Both the position numbers and the translations under genes were made by a program. The notes under the pieces were generated by a model. That model made no database searches and was not told the DNA's origin. It was given only the letters and a program-made list of their open reading frames with translations. From Branchiostoma floridae (Eukaryota; Chordata; Leptocardii; Amphioxiformes; Branchiostomatidae), in the NCBI RefSeq assembly GCF_000003815.2, contig NW_023365730.1, forward strand, positions 157,060 through 221,059: a stretch of DNA of 64,000 bases, written 5' to 3'. Numbering within the stretch: position 1 is the stretch's first letter; each line of letters opens with the position of its first letter. Shown in pieces: positions 54,045 through 64,000 of the stretch.

Positions 54045-54180
54045 ACTCTGTAGTCGATATAACCGCCATTCGGCGTAACACACCAGTTCCGCAGGCCGGC
54101 GGGGCAGCAGCTGGTTATGTTATTACTAGTATGCTAAACAATCTGTCACACCTGACGTTTGCACTTTTGATTATAAGCGA
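54045..54180 (-). mobile_element. LINE 3' UTR fragment
   Basis: In reverse complement: ataaccagctgctgccccgc and ggtgtgttacgccgaatggc, the 3' UTR of the ctatatagatacaga family. The adjoining block (caatctgtcacacctgacgt, gcgatgcgtaaagctgc) recurs at 55355-55425, so this stretch was duplicated. Confidence 0.6.
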
Positions 54181-54199
54181 TGCGTAAAGCTGCGTTTTT

Positions 54200-54595
54200 C
54201 TGAACGATATCTGTATCTATATAGCCGGTATAACCGCCCTTCGGCGTAACACACCAGCTTCGCAGGCACGCGGCGCGGCAGCAGCTAGTTATTTTACACC
54301 GAAGGACCCGTCACACCTAACTTTTGCACATCTATCTGCAAGCGTTCTTTAAAACTATCCAGAGATGATGTCCCTACTGTGCTTGGTGATAGCAAATTCC
54401 ACTCTACGATAGTTCTGGGAAAATACGAATTTTTGAACACATCAATCCTAGGTTGGTAGCTCTTGTACTTGAAGTCATGGCTGTTTCTTTTTCTTTTTCG
54501 AGCTGGTATTAGATACTTATCAGTCGGTACATCCACCAGTTTATTGATAATGTGGTGGTACCTCATGTACAGTGAGATACCACCTTTACTTTTCC
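54200..54595 (-). mobile_element. 5'-truncated CR1-like LINE with reverse-transcriptase C-terminus
   Basis: The minus-strand frame at 54294-54566 encodes RYHHIINKLVDVPTDKYLIP, a basic ARKRKRNSHDFKYKSYQPRI segment, and NSYFPRTIVEWNLLSPSTVG to SV-stop. FFPRTI..WN.LP-like endings are typical of the last part of CR1/Crack-type LINE polyproteins. A 3' UTR with ggttataccggctatatagatacagat follows. It is the longest copy of this family in the window. Confidence 0.8.
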
Positions 54596-54774
54596 AAAGA
54601 TAAGCCTATGAGTAGCGGCGAATCTGGTCTGGCTAAAATTCAGCAGATTCCAGCCGACCTGAACCGGTCACCATGCGACGGCGATCGCCTCTTACTGTCG
54701 TTGCCGGATGAGCCGTGAACATGGTCTTTATCAATGAAGTGTTGTAGCGGATTGTTAAGATCTAGTGACTAGAT

Positions 54775-54870
54775 GTAGGTACCGTTACAGAAAATTCAGG
54801 TTCATTGTACGGTTCAGGTCCAACGGATGAGGTCCAGGTCCGAACCTTAACCTGGAACTAATTGTTTGAG
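54775..54870 (+). repeat. Isolated copy of the ggtccaggtcc repeat
   Basis: taggtaccgttacagaaaat, then gatgaggtccaggtccgaac and ttaacctgg match one unit of the 14105-15610 array, 40 kb away. Confidence 0.7.
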
Positions 54871-55890
54871 AAAACGCAATGGTATTTTTCGTTACAAAGG
54901 AATCTTTTGTGGAGTATCAAAATCCAACTGGCGGTTTAGAAACCTATCTTCATGTAAACAATGCTAAGTTTGTACGGCACGAAATCTGGTATTTAAGCAA
55001 ACTTAAACTCAACGTAAACGCGACGTTTCTTCACCCTTTCCGCATGCGCAACTTAACGATTTCTATCCGTGTAGGTAAAGATACCCTTTAATGTTACCAT
55101 TACGTAGGCATGGACAGGTGAGTTTCTTCACTTTTCCACGGTGCCTTTCCGCAACTATTCCATGCTTAAAGGCGTCGTTAATAGCAACATTTCCGTATCC
55201 TTTACGGGCGGAAAGCACGCGTTTCTAAAAACCTTTCCGTAATCTTACAACCACCACTTCCGTCACGATTCTCCCACGTTTATGTGCCGTTCACACAGCC
55301 TAAAAGGCACGTGAAGAAGTGCACTTCCGTCAGCTGGTTATGTTATTTATGCTGAACAATCTGTCACACCTGACGTTTAATTGCATCTTTTAATTATAAG
55401 CGATGCGTAAAGCTGCATTTTTCTGAACGATATCGTACTTACACCATGCGAGTGAGTAAGGAAACCGTACGTACGTAGCACGTGTAGATAGGGCCTGCAC
55501 ACGTTAACGTGGCAATCGCACAGAGACCGTACGTTGTAAGCCCGTGCAACTCACCTACCACTTGCGCAACGAACGATGAACGCAACCGCTCGCAGCCAGG
55601 CGTGGCGTGCAGACCACGTACTTACACCTTGCGCAATCGTGCGAGTGTCCTGCGTTGACGTACTCCCTCCCTGCTCTTGCCAGTCGTTCCCCACGTTTTC
55701 AGAAATACGTGGCGGACGTGGCCTCCCAAAAAAAACGTACAGGGGAATTGCACGTGCGGTGGGTTGTTCCCCTAGCTTTAGGTAGACAATAGCAGAGAAA
55801 GTCCTGTGTGTCGCGCACTAATAACACTTGCCATAGTACCCGGTATGGCTGTCCTTGGAAGTGGGACTATGACACCAAAACGTTGTACGT
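54871..55890. other. Unassigned stretch, partly GC-rich with many ACGT motifs
   Basis: 55430-55760 is unusually rich in acgt, gcacgtg and tacgta words and has several overlapping short frames. None shows a domain or splice pattern. The segment at 55780-55880 resembles 56260-56350 of the array, an incomplete extra copy. I cannot name a function. Confidence 0.4.
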
Positions 55891-55894
55891 GTAC

Positions 55895-56035
55895 AAAACA
55901 ACCAGCTATTGTTATTATGTGTTTTGTGTGGCTTTGGTAAGCCTGACGTGTGTAATAAGGTCAAAATTCGGGTGAATGTGTGTTTGCCCGCGAGAACCTT
56001 AATAAATAAAACATTGAACATTGAACATTGAACAA
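55895..56035 (+). mobile_element. LINE 3' tail, first copy
   Basis: ttgttattatgtgttttgtg, tggctttggtaagcctgacg, then cgcgagaaccttaataaata and (acattga)n. It is identical in style to the 3' end following the reverse-transcriptase frame at 58712-59505, without the coding part. Confidence 0.85.
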
Positions 56036-58711
56036 CCCCGGAGGGTTTTCACAAGGTGTTATGTTGACTTAACGAACGATTATTATGATCAGGTGAAGAA
56101 AAGTTCATTTGATGCTTTAGCCTTTGAAACAGGGGAGATGTGGACCAGAGGCGGCGGCAGCAAATTTCGTGGGGGGGGGGGGTGTGCTTATCTTGAACTA
56201 CGTGTTATCTAAATGAAGAATGGCATAATGACGCCTTCTTCTACTGTCACGTTAGGTAGACAAAAGCAGAGACAGTCCTATGTGTCGCGCACGCATAACG
56301 CTTGCCATAGCACCCGGTATGGCTGTCGTTGGAAGTGGGAACTATGACACCAAAAAGGCACAAAACCCTTGAAGCGTATCTGGCAAATAAGGTACGAGTA
56401 GCCTCATGTTTATCTACCTTTTTGGCTTCTGGATTTAACAGAATCTATCATTATTTAACAGCTCGTGTAACTTTAAAGTCAAATGCCAATGTATCAAAAC
56501 TGTTTACATACCGTTTTTGTTTTTGTGAACTGCCCGAACAGGTGTCTCAAAGAAATGAAAAACTGCAGAGCAAATTGTGGCACACCCGTACAACGAAAAT
56601 ATCCCCGCGAAAAGACTGACCTGGCTATCCATCAAAATTAATCTTATCACTTCAACCAATGATGGCATGTCAGTAAGTTGATCAACCAATCAGAAAGAGA
56701 TTTGAGGAGGTGCAGAAGTGGTTGAACAACAACAGAAGGGTGAAGGGTGAAGACAGCAAGAAACAAAAGATGTGTCTTTTATCCGTTACACTATTATATC
56801 CCAAGGCGATAAGAAGATCGTTAATTGCCCATTTCCACTAGGACGACGCTCATGCCGCTCTCTCTCTGTCTCTCTCTCCCTCTCTCTCTCTCTGTGACCT
56901 AAATTTGACACATTGCCCAGCGAATGTCAGGTTGTGTGTTTTGCTGTCCTCTCAGTCACACTTTTACATGCATGGTATATGACATACCCGGTATGAAATC
57001 AAAGGTTACACATATCATATTTAGATAGCAGTAAGAGTGCATCGCGATTTGCATCGCCGTTTGTGGAAAGGCCGGGCCGGGCCTTGTTATTAGAAAATGC
57101 GCGCCTGAAGTCCGGGATTAATGAGGGCGCCTCTAGATCTAGAATATAGAACACAGTCCATAACAGTGCGAAAACGGTCGCTCTTATGTGGCTGTCCCTT
57201 TAAATCCACAACAATTCCGTATTGACATGTTTGCTTCATTAGCGCAAAATTACAACGTAACAAGGTTCAGATTACATACAGTTTTCTCTCTTAGGAAAGT
57301 CCTTTTTTTGTTCTTGTGTAACAGCTCAACAAACTGGGTGTACTTTTCTGTACACGTACAAACATTTGGACTGCGGGTGGACAAAAGGTAGCTAAGCCTT
57401 TAAGTATTTTTGCCTGGTGAAGGTTTATGACGGTTTTAGAATGCCATGAACCTGCTACCGTGTGTACAAAATCGTGTAGTGTTTGCAAGGCAACCAATAA
57501 ACACCATAAAGCCAAGGTGTGTAAAGGAACTTGACACCAGATGAGAATTTCAGGTCCCATTATCACCATGACATTACAGCGTCAACAGAAAGTTTAAGCC
57601 AATGCTTGCTTCCATTTTTCTTGGAAGGAAAGGAGAGGTATCATATAAGTTACTCAGACTTTTGTTTGTGTCCTTTTTTGCAAGATACGAGAGGTGTCTC
57701 TTTTAGCGTTGATCATGAGTTTATGTGTAAATACACTTGGGTAGGTGAGGGGTTTATAAACATTAATAAGAATGCAATGAACATCCTGCCACCGTATGTC
57801 CAAAAAGGCTGACTGTTTGCACGTCAATCAACACCATAAAGCCAAGGTGTGTAAAAGAACTTGTCACCAGCTGAGATTTTACGGTCTAATGTCACCATGA
57901 TAACATCAATATATCAAACGAAGCAGTCATTTTATACAGGCGTTGCCAGTTATGGTCTTGTTGATATGACTAGTCTGCATCCAATTTGTTTCAAACATGA
58001 AAGAGCAGAGCCTTTGTCGGGTAAGGTTTTGCTAAACTTTCCCAAGGGAACTAGAAAATAAAGAACATGTTATAGAGAAACGGTCTTTCCTGTATACAGG
58101 ATAACTGCCCCGTATATGCTTGCCATTATCATTACATCAGTCAAATGCAACTTTGCTCTCACTTTGGTCCCTATGTAGAATCATGTAACATAACGGGAAA
58201 CCACTTCAATAAGTCCAGAGCCTTATCTATATCATTAAGCTCACTAACCAGATAGGGTGAAAATATCTTCAAGACTCACACAGACATACATTACAGGGTA
58301 ACAAGGTTCAGATTACTTACAGTTTTCACTCTTCGGAAAGCCTGTTGACAAGAAGTTGTTGCAGTGATTCTTTTTTTGTGTGTGTGTAACACGTACAGGT
58401 ATTTCATCTCAACCAACTGTGGAAACTTTTTTGTACACGTGCAAACCGTTGGACTGCGCATGAACCCAAATAAAAGGTAACCTTCTCTCTCTTGTCACGT
58501 GACGTACAGGTAGGTAGCTAAGCCTTTCAGTATTTTTGCGTGGTGATCTGATAAACTATCCGTGAAAATATCAAAACTTTCTCGATCGAAAAAAAAAGTT
58601 GGCTGACGACTACTACAGTGATCACTTGTTTTTTTCTTTTGCAAACTGTTGAAGTTATTGAGTGGAGATATCATGAAGTGCATCTGTGTGCCTAGGTATT
58701 CTTTGTGAACA
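56030..58711. repeat. Large tandem array, unit 1
   Basis: From aacaaccccggagggttttc to gcctaggtattctttgtgaa the sequence is repeated at 59752-62420 (unit 2), with a third partial unit at 62526-63760, all at very high identity. Within a unit there are internal diverged repeats: gtaacaaggttcagattac at ~57258 and ~58301, and caccataaagccaaggtgtg at ~57500 and ~57833. The small frames in it recur in each unit but have no recognisable domain. Confidence 0.9.
56840..57075. mobile_element. CT-rich MITE inside array unit 1
   Basis: Ends cccatttccactaggacgac and gccgtttgtggaaagg. It has a (ct)n stretch, a gtgacctaaatttgacacat block and tcatatttagatagcagtaa. The family is that of 53130-53540. Corresponding copies lie near 60540-60785 and 63328-63555, with length changes in the CT stretch. 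Confidence 0.65.
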
Positions 58712-59505
58712 TGAGCACACGTTCCACCGTGTATAACGACACAATGGATGTTGGATATGCCGATGACGTTTCCCTGTCGAGGACTATTCCTGTGCCTTTA
58801 GCCGATCAGGATACAACTGTGGAAGAGGAGTCTACTCATCTTAACTCCTGGGCAGAAGACAACAGGATGACGCTGAACGGTGGGAAGAGTTTACTTCTCC
58901 AGATCTGCTTCAGCAAATCTGCTCCGATTCCACCTATGATCACACTTGGAGGCCAACCAGTTCCGTCCGTTGACTGTGCCAAAGGACTAGGTTTCTACAT
59001 GGACAAGAACCTCACCTTCGACGAACAGATCTCTGCAATGATCAGTAAAGCATCGCGCAGACTACATTATCTGCGTCTGTTGACGAAGCAAGGTACCAGT
59101 GTAACGGACCTGATACAGATATACCTGTCACTTGTACGTCCAGTACTCGAGTATGGCCATGTTATACTGGTCGGGTGCAGTAAGGAGCAGGAACTGGCCA
59201 TCGAGAGGGTACAGCGCCGGGCCCTGCGCATCATCTCCCTTGGAGGTAGACGCAGTGTGCCCGACTTGCCAACACTGAAGGTCAGACGGGAGGAGGCAGC
59301 GGTACAGCTGTTTGAACGCATGCTCAAGGAAGACCACCCCCTGCATGACATGGTTCCACCCACAAGAACAGGGGCCACGGGACGCACACTTAGAAACTCT
59401 AGGACAATCAGTTTACCAAAAGCCCGTACTAAGAGACTCAGCAAGTCCTTCCTCCATAGCGCCATCCGTCTATGCAACAAGAAGGTTACACAGTGGTGCT
59501 ATTAA
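58712..59505 (+). pseudogene. Truncated LINE reverse transcriptase (CR1-like)
   Basis: An open frame of about 260 residues begins shortly before the catalytic YADD box (GYADDVSLSRT). It continues through NRMTLNGGKSLLLQ, LGFYMDKNLTFDEQISAMI, SLVRPVLEYGHVILVG and IERVQRRALRIISL to SAIRLCNKKVTQWCY and a stop. This is the palm C-terminus, thumb and terminal region of non-LTR (CR1/Crack-type) reverse transcriptases. The N-terminal RT and endonuclease domains are missing, so it is a 5'-truncated insertion. The frame is intact, so the insertion is probably young. The first codons come from array sequence, not from the element. Confidence 0.9.
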
Positions 59506-59755
59506 CACTTGTTGTTAGCCATTACCTGTACTGCTTGTAACTCGGTACCGTTTTCCAATACGTTGATTTTAATCTATTATGTATGTTATACGCATGTTAA
59601 CTGGAATCTACAAGTCGTTGTTTGTATGCAGCTATTGTTATTATGTGTTTTGTGTGGCTTTGGTAAGCCTGACGTGTGTAATAAGGTCAATTCGGGTGAA
59701 TGTGTGTTTGCCCGCGAGAACCTTAATAAATAAAACATTGAACATTGAACATTGA
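59506..59755 (+). mobile_element. 3' UTR and tail of the LINE
   Basis: Follows the reverse-transcriptase stop and contains tggctttggtaagcctgacg, cgcgagaaccttaataaata and (acattga)n. The short-repeat tail instead of poly-A fits CR1-type LINEs. Confidence 0.85.
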
Positions 59756-62420
59756 ACAACCCCGGAGGGTTTTCATAAGGTGTTATGTTGACTTAACGAA
59801 CGATTGTTATGATCAGGTGAAGAAAAGTTCATTTGACGCTTTAGCCTTTGAAACAGGGGAGATGTGGACCAGAGGCGGCGGCAGCAAATTTCGTTGGGCT
59901 TATCTTGAACTACGTGTTACCTAAAAGAATAATGGCATAGTGACGCCTTCTTCTACTGTCACGTTAGGTAGACAAAAGCAGAGTCAGTCCTATGTGTCGC
60001 GCACGCATAACGCTTGCCATAGCACCCGGTATGGCTGTCGTTGGAAGTGGGAACTATGACACCAAAATGGCACAAAACCCTTGAAGCGTATCTGGCAAAT
60101 AAGGTACGAGTAGCCCCATGTTTATCTACCTTTTTGGCTTCTGAATTTAACAGAATCTATCATTATTTAACAGCTCGTGTAACTTTAAAGTCAAATGCCA
60201 ATGTATCAAAACTGTTTACATACCGTTTTTTGTGTGTGTAAACTACCCGGACAGGTGTCTCAAAGAAAAGAAAAACTGCAGAGCAAATTGTGGCACACCC
60301 GTACAACGAAAATATCGCCGCGAAAAGGCTGACCTGGTTATCCATCAAAATTAATGTTATCACTTCAACCAATGATGGCATGTCAATAAGTGGATCAACC
60401 AATCAGAGAGAGTGTTCAGGAGGTGCAGAAGTGGTTGAACAACAACAGAAGGGTGAAGGGTGAAGACAGCAAGAAACAAAAGATGTGTCTTTTATCTGTT
60501 ACACTATTATATCCCAAGGCGATAAGAAGATCGTTAATTGCCCATCTCCACTAGGACGACGCTCTCGCCGCACTGTCTCTCTCTCTCTCTCTCTCTGTGA
60601 CCTAAATTTGACACATTGCTCAGCGAATGTCACGTTGTGTGTTTTGCTGTCCTCTCAGTCACACTTTTACATGCATGGTATATGACATAACGGGTATGAA
60701 ATCAAAGGTTACACATATCATATTTAGATAGCAGTAAGAGTGCATCGCGACTTGCATCGCCGTTTGTGGAAAGGCCGGGGCCTTGTTATTAGAAAATGCG
60801 CGCCTGAAGTCCGGGATTAATGAGGGCGTCTCTAGATCTAGAATATAGAACACAGTCCAGAACAGTGCGAAAACGGTCGCTCTTATGTGGCTGTCCCTTT
60901 TAATCCATAACAATTCCGTATTGACATGTTTGCTTCATTAGCGCAAAATTACAACGTAACAAGGTTCAGATTACTTACAGTTTTCTCTCTTAGGAAAGTC
61001 CTTTTTTTGTTCTTGTGTAACAGCTCAACAAACTGGGCGTACTTTTCTGTACACGTACAAACATTTGGACTGCGGGTGGACAAAAGGTAGCTAAGCCTTT
61101 CAGTATTTTTGCCTGGTAAAGGTTTATGACGGTTTTAGAACGCCATGAACCTGCTACCGTGTGTACAGAATCGTGTAGTGTATGCAAAGCAACCAATAAA
61201 CACCATAAAGCCAAGGTGTGTAAAGGAACTTGACACAAGATGAGAATTTCAGGGCCCAATATCACCATGACATTACAGCGTCAACAGAAAGTTTAAGCCA
61301 ATGCTTGCTTCCATTTTTCTTGGAAGGAAAGGAGAGGTATCATATAAGTTACTCAGACTTTTGTTTGTGTCCTTTAAAATTTTTTGCAAGATACGAGAGG
61401 TGTCTCTTTTAGCGTTGATCATGAGTTTATGTGTAAATACACTTGGGTAGGTGAGGGGTTTATAAACATTAAGCAGAATGCAATGGACATCCTGCCACCG
61501 TATGTCCAAAAAGGCTGACTGTTTGCACGTCAATCAACACCATAAAGCCAAGGTGTGTAAAAGAACTTATCACCAGCTAAGATTTTACGGTCTAGTGTCA
61601 TCATGATAACATCATTATATCAAACGAAGCAGTCATTTTATACAGGCGTTGCCATTTATGGTCTTGTTGATATGACTAGTCTGCATCCAATTTGTTTCAA
61701 ACATGAAAGAGCAGAGCCTTTGTCGGGTAAGGTTTTGCTAAACTTTCCCAAGGGAACTAGAAAATAAAGAACATGTTATAGAGAAACGGTCTTTCCTGTA
61801 TACAGGATAACTGCCCCGTATATGCTTGCCATTATCATTACATCAGTCAAATGCAACTTTGCTCTCACTTTGGTCCCTATGTAGAAGCATGTAACATAAC
61901 GGGAAACCACATCAATAAGTCCAGAGCCTTATCTATATCATTAAGCTCACTTACCAGATAGGGTGAAAATATCTTCAAGACTCACACAGACATACATTAC
62001 AAGGTAACAAGGTTCAGATTACTTACAATTTTCTCTGTTCGGAAAGCCTGTTGACAAAAAGTTGTTGCAGTGATTCTTTTTTTGTGTGTGTGTGTAACAC
62101 GTACAGGTATTTCATCTCAACCAACTGTGGATACTTTTGTGTACACGTACAAACCGTTGGACTGCGCATGAACCCAAATAAAAGGTAACCTTCTCTCTCT
62201 TGTCACGTGACGTACAGGTAGGTAGCTAAGCCTTTCAGTATTTTTGCGTGGTGATCTGATAAACTATCCGTGAAAATATCAAAACTTTCTCGATCGAAAA
62301 AAAAGTTGGCTGATGACTACTACAGTGATCACTTGTTTTTTTTTTTCTTTTGCAAACTGTTGAAGTTATTGAGTGGAGATATCATGAAGTGCATCTGTGT
62401 GCCTAGGTATTCTCTGTGAA
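59752..62420. repeat. Large tandem array, unit 2
   Basis: Nearly identical to 56030-58711. Differences are point changes, a lost poly-G run (near 59893) and small indels such as an extra aaatt near 61376. Confidence 0.92.
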
Positions 62421-62423
62421 CAT

Positions 62424-62525
62424 GTGTTTTGTGTGGCTTTGGTAAGCCTGACGTGTGTAATAAGGTCAAAATTCGGGTGAATGTGTGTTTGCCCGCGAGA
62501 ACCTTAATAAATAAAACATTGAACA
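62424..62525 (+). mobile_element. LINE 3' tail at the unit 2/unit 3 junction
   Basis: Right after gtgaacatg, where unit 1 passes into the reverse transcriptase, unit 2 passes directly into tgttttgtgtggctttggta and the (acattga)n tail. The ~930-bp coding part is absent. Confidence 0.85.
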
Positions 62526-63760
62526 TTGAACAACCCCGGAGGGTTTTCATAAGGACACTGTTATGTTGACTTAACGAACGATTATTATGATCAGGTGAAG
62601 AAAAGTTCATTTGATGCTTTAGCCTTTGAAACAGGGGAGATGTGGACCAGAGGCGGCGGCAGCAAATATCGTGGGGGGGGGGCTTATCTTGAACTACGTG
62701 TTATCTAAATGAAGAATGGCATAATGACGCCTTCTTCTACTGTCACGTTAGGTAGACAAAAGCAGAGACAGCCCTATGTGTCGCGCTCGCATAACGCTTG
62801 CCATAGCACCCGGTATGGCTGTCGTTGGAAGTGGGACTATGACACCAAAATGGCACAAAACCCTTGAAGCGTATCTGGCAAATAAGGTACGAGTAGCCTC
62901 ATGTTTATCTACCTTTTTGGCTTCTGAATTTAACAGAATCTATCATTATTTAACAGCTCGTGTAACTTTAAAGTCAAATGCCAATGTATCAAAACTGTTT
63001 ACATACCGGTTTTTTTTGGTGAACTGCCTGGACAGGTGTCTCAAAGAAATGAAAAACTGCAGAGCAAATTGTGGCACACCCGTACAACAAAAATATCGCC
63101 GCGAAAAGACTGACCTGGTTATCCATCAAAATCAATGTTATCATCACTTCAACCAATGATGGCATGTCAATAAGTGGATCAACCAATCAGAGAGAGTTTT
63201 CAGGAGGTGCAGAAGTGGTTGAACAACAACAGAAGGGTGAAGGGTGAAGACAGCAAGAAACAAAAGATGTGCCTTGTATCTGTTACACAGTTATATCCCA
63301 AGGCGATAGGAGGGTCTTTAATAGCCCATTTCTACTAGGACGGCGCTCTCGCCGCTCTCTCTCTCTCTCTCTTTCTGTGACCTAAATTTGACACATTGCT
63401 CAGCGAATGTCACGTTGTGTGTTTTGCTGTCCTCTCAGTCACACTTTTACATGCATGGTATATGACATAACGGGTATGAAATCAAAGGTTACACATATCA
63501 TATTTAGATAGCAGTAAGAGTGCATCGCGATCACCGTCTTGTGGAAAGGGGGCCTTGTTATAAGATAATGCGTGCCTGAAGTCCGGGATTAATGAGAGCG
63601 TCTCTGGATCTAGAATATAGAACTTATTAAGTTTGGGTTCTAGCTGTTGTCTCTCACCAGTCCAGAACTGTGCGAAAACGCTCGCTCTTATGTGGCTGTC
63701 TCTTTAAATCCGGAACAATTCCGTATTGACATGTTTTCTTCATTAGCGTGAAATTTACGT
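62526..63760. repeat. Large tandem array, partial unit 3
   Basis: Repeats the first ~1.2 kb of the unit, from aacaaccccggagggttttc to tattgacatgttttcttcat, with an insertion (gtttgggttctagctgttg) near 63637. Identity ends near 63760. Confidence 0.88.
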
Positions 63761-64000
63761 AAGATAATATATTGTGTGACGCATTTGTTACCCCACCTTA
63801 AAGGTTGGTTCACACATTCGCATATATTCAAGTCCATTTGAGGTGCGTATGAAGCTCTTAGTCTCTACCAGGCTCCACAGGTCGCGGGAAAAATACTACA
63901 AATTGGACAAATATATACACATAACATGACAGATGAGTTAGCTGACCGAGAAGTATGGTTAGCGACCCAGCTAACTTCGCTGACATGTTACCTGTTAACG
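63761..64000. other. Unassigned right edge
   Basis: No recognised feature; the sequence departs from the array here. Confidence 0.4.

Noticed and set aside
56329-63159. Recurring ~66-127-residue frames (GTMTPK.HKTLEAYLANKVR...) in the large array
   Set aside because: They recur because the unit is duplicated; each copy has different frameshifts and ends, and no family is recognised.

Overview
The window is eukaryotic. Coding sequence lies in short exons with GT/AG splice borders, introns are long and full of repeats, and there is a 100-base run of N. The products (a tyrosine hydroxylase, a CART-like neuropeptide precursor and a dual-specificity-phosphatase-like protein), the CR1/L2-like LINE tails, tRNA-derived SINEs and many small inverted-repeat elements suggest an invertebrate deuterostome, most likely an amphioxus (Branchiostoma). 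That assignment is inference; no database was searched.

Layout. (1) 1-5,470, minus strand: three phase-compatible 3' exons (576 codons) of a gene ending in a dual-specificity phosphatase fold whose catalytic cysteine is serine. Its 5' exons were not found; decayed copies of one exon lie just upstream. (2) 5.5-34 kb: no recognisable gene. Successive unrelated tandem-repeat families (periods about 160, 225, 107, 175, 186 and 180 bp) are interspersed with MITE-like elements, including a 962-bp TTAA-flanked piggyBac-type element inserted in a satellite unit. (3) 34.08-39.96 kb, plus strand: a small secreted-peptide gene with a TATA box, 5' UTR exon, signal-peptide exon, acidic exon, six-cysteine exon and a terminal exon with AATAAA. 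It is best explained as a CART-like prohormone. (4) 41.48-53.0 kb, minus strand: a complete 15-exon tyrosine hydroxylase gene, about 521 codons. All splice phases fit, and the iron ligands and the PKA-type N-terminal serine site are present. The 3' end of its catalytic exon 10, with the donor site, is amplified into nine 76-bp units. (5) 53-64 kb: transposon-derived sequence and a large tandem array with 2.7-kb units, separated by a truncated LINE (reverse-transcriptase C-terminus) or by only its tail.

The TH and CART-like genes converge tail to tail with about 1.5 kb between them. Both belong to neuroendocrine signalling (catecholamine synthesis and a peptide hormone), but co-regulation cannot be inferred from sequence alone. 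The repeat-rich blocks between 5.5 and 34 kb and beyond 53 kb appear to have no protein-coding role apart from retrotransposon remnants.
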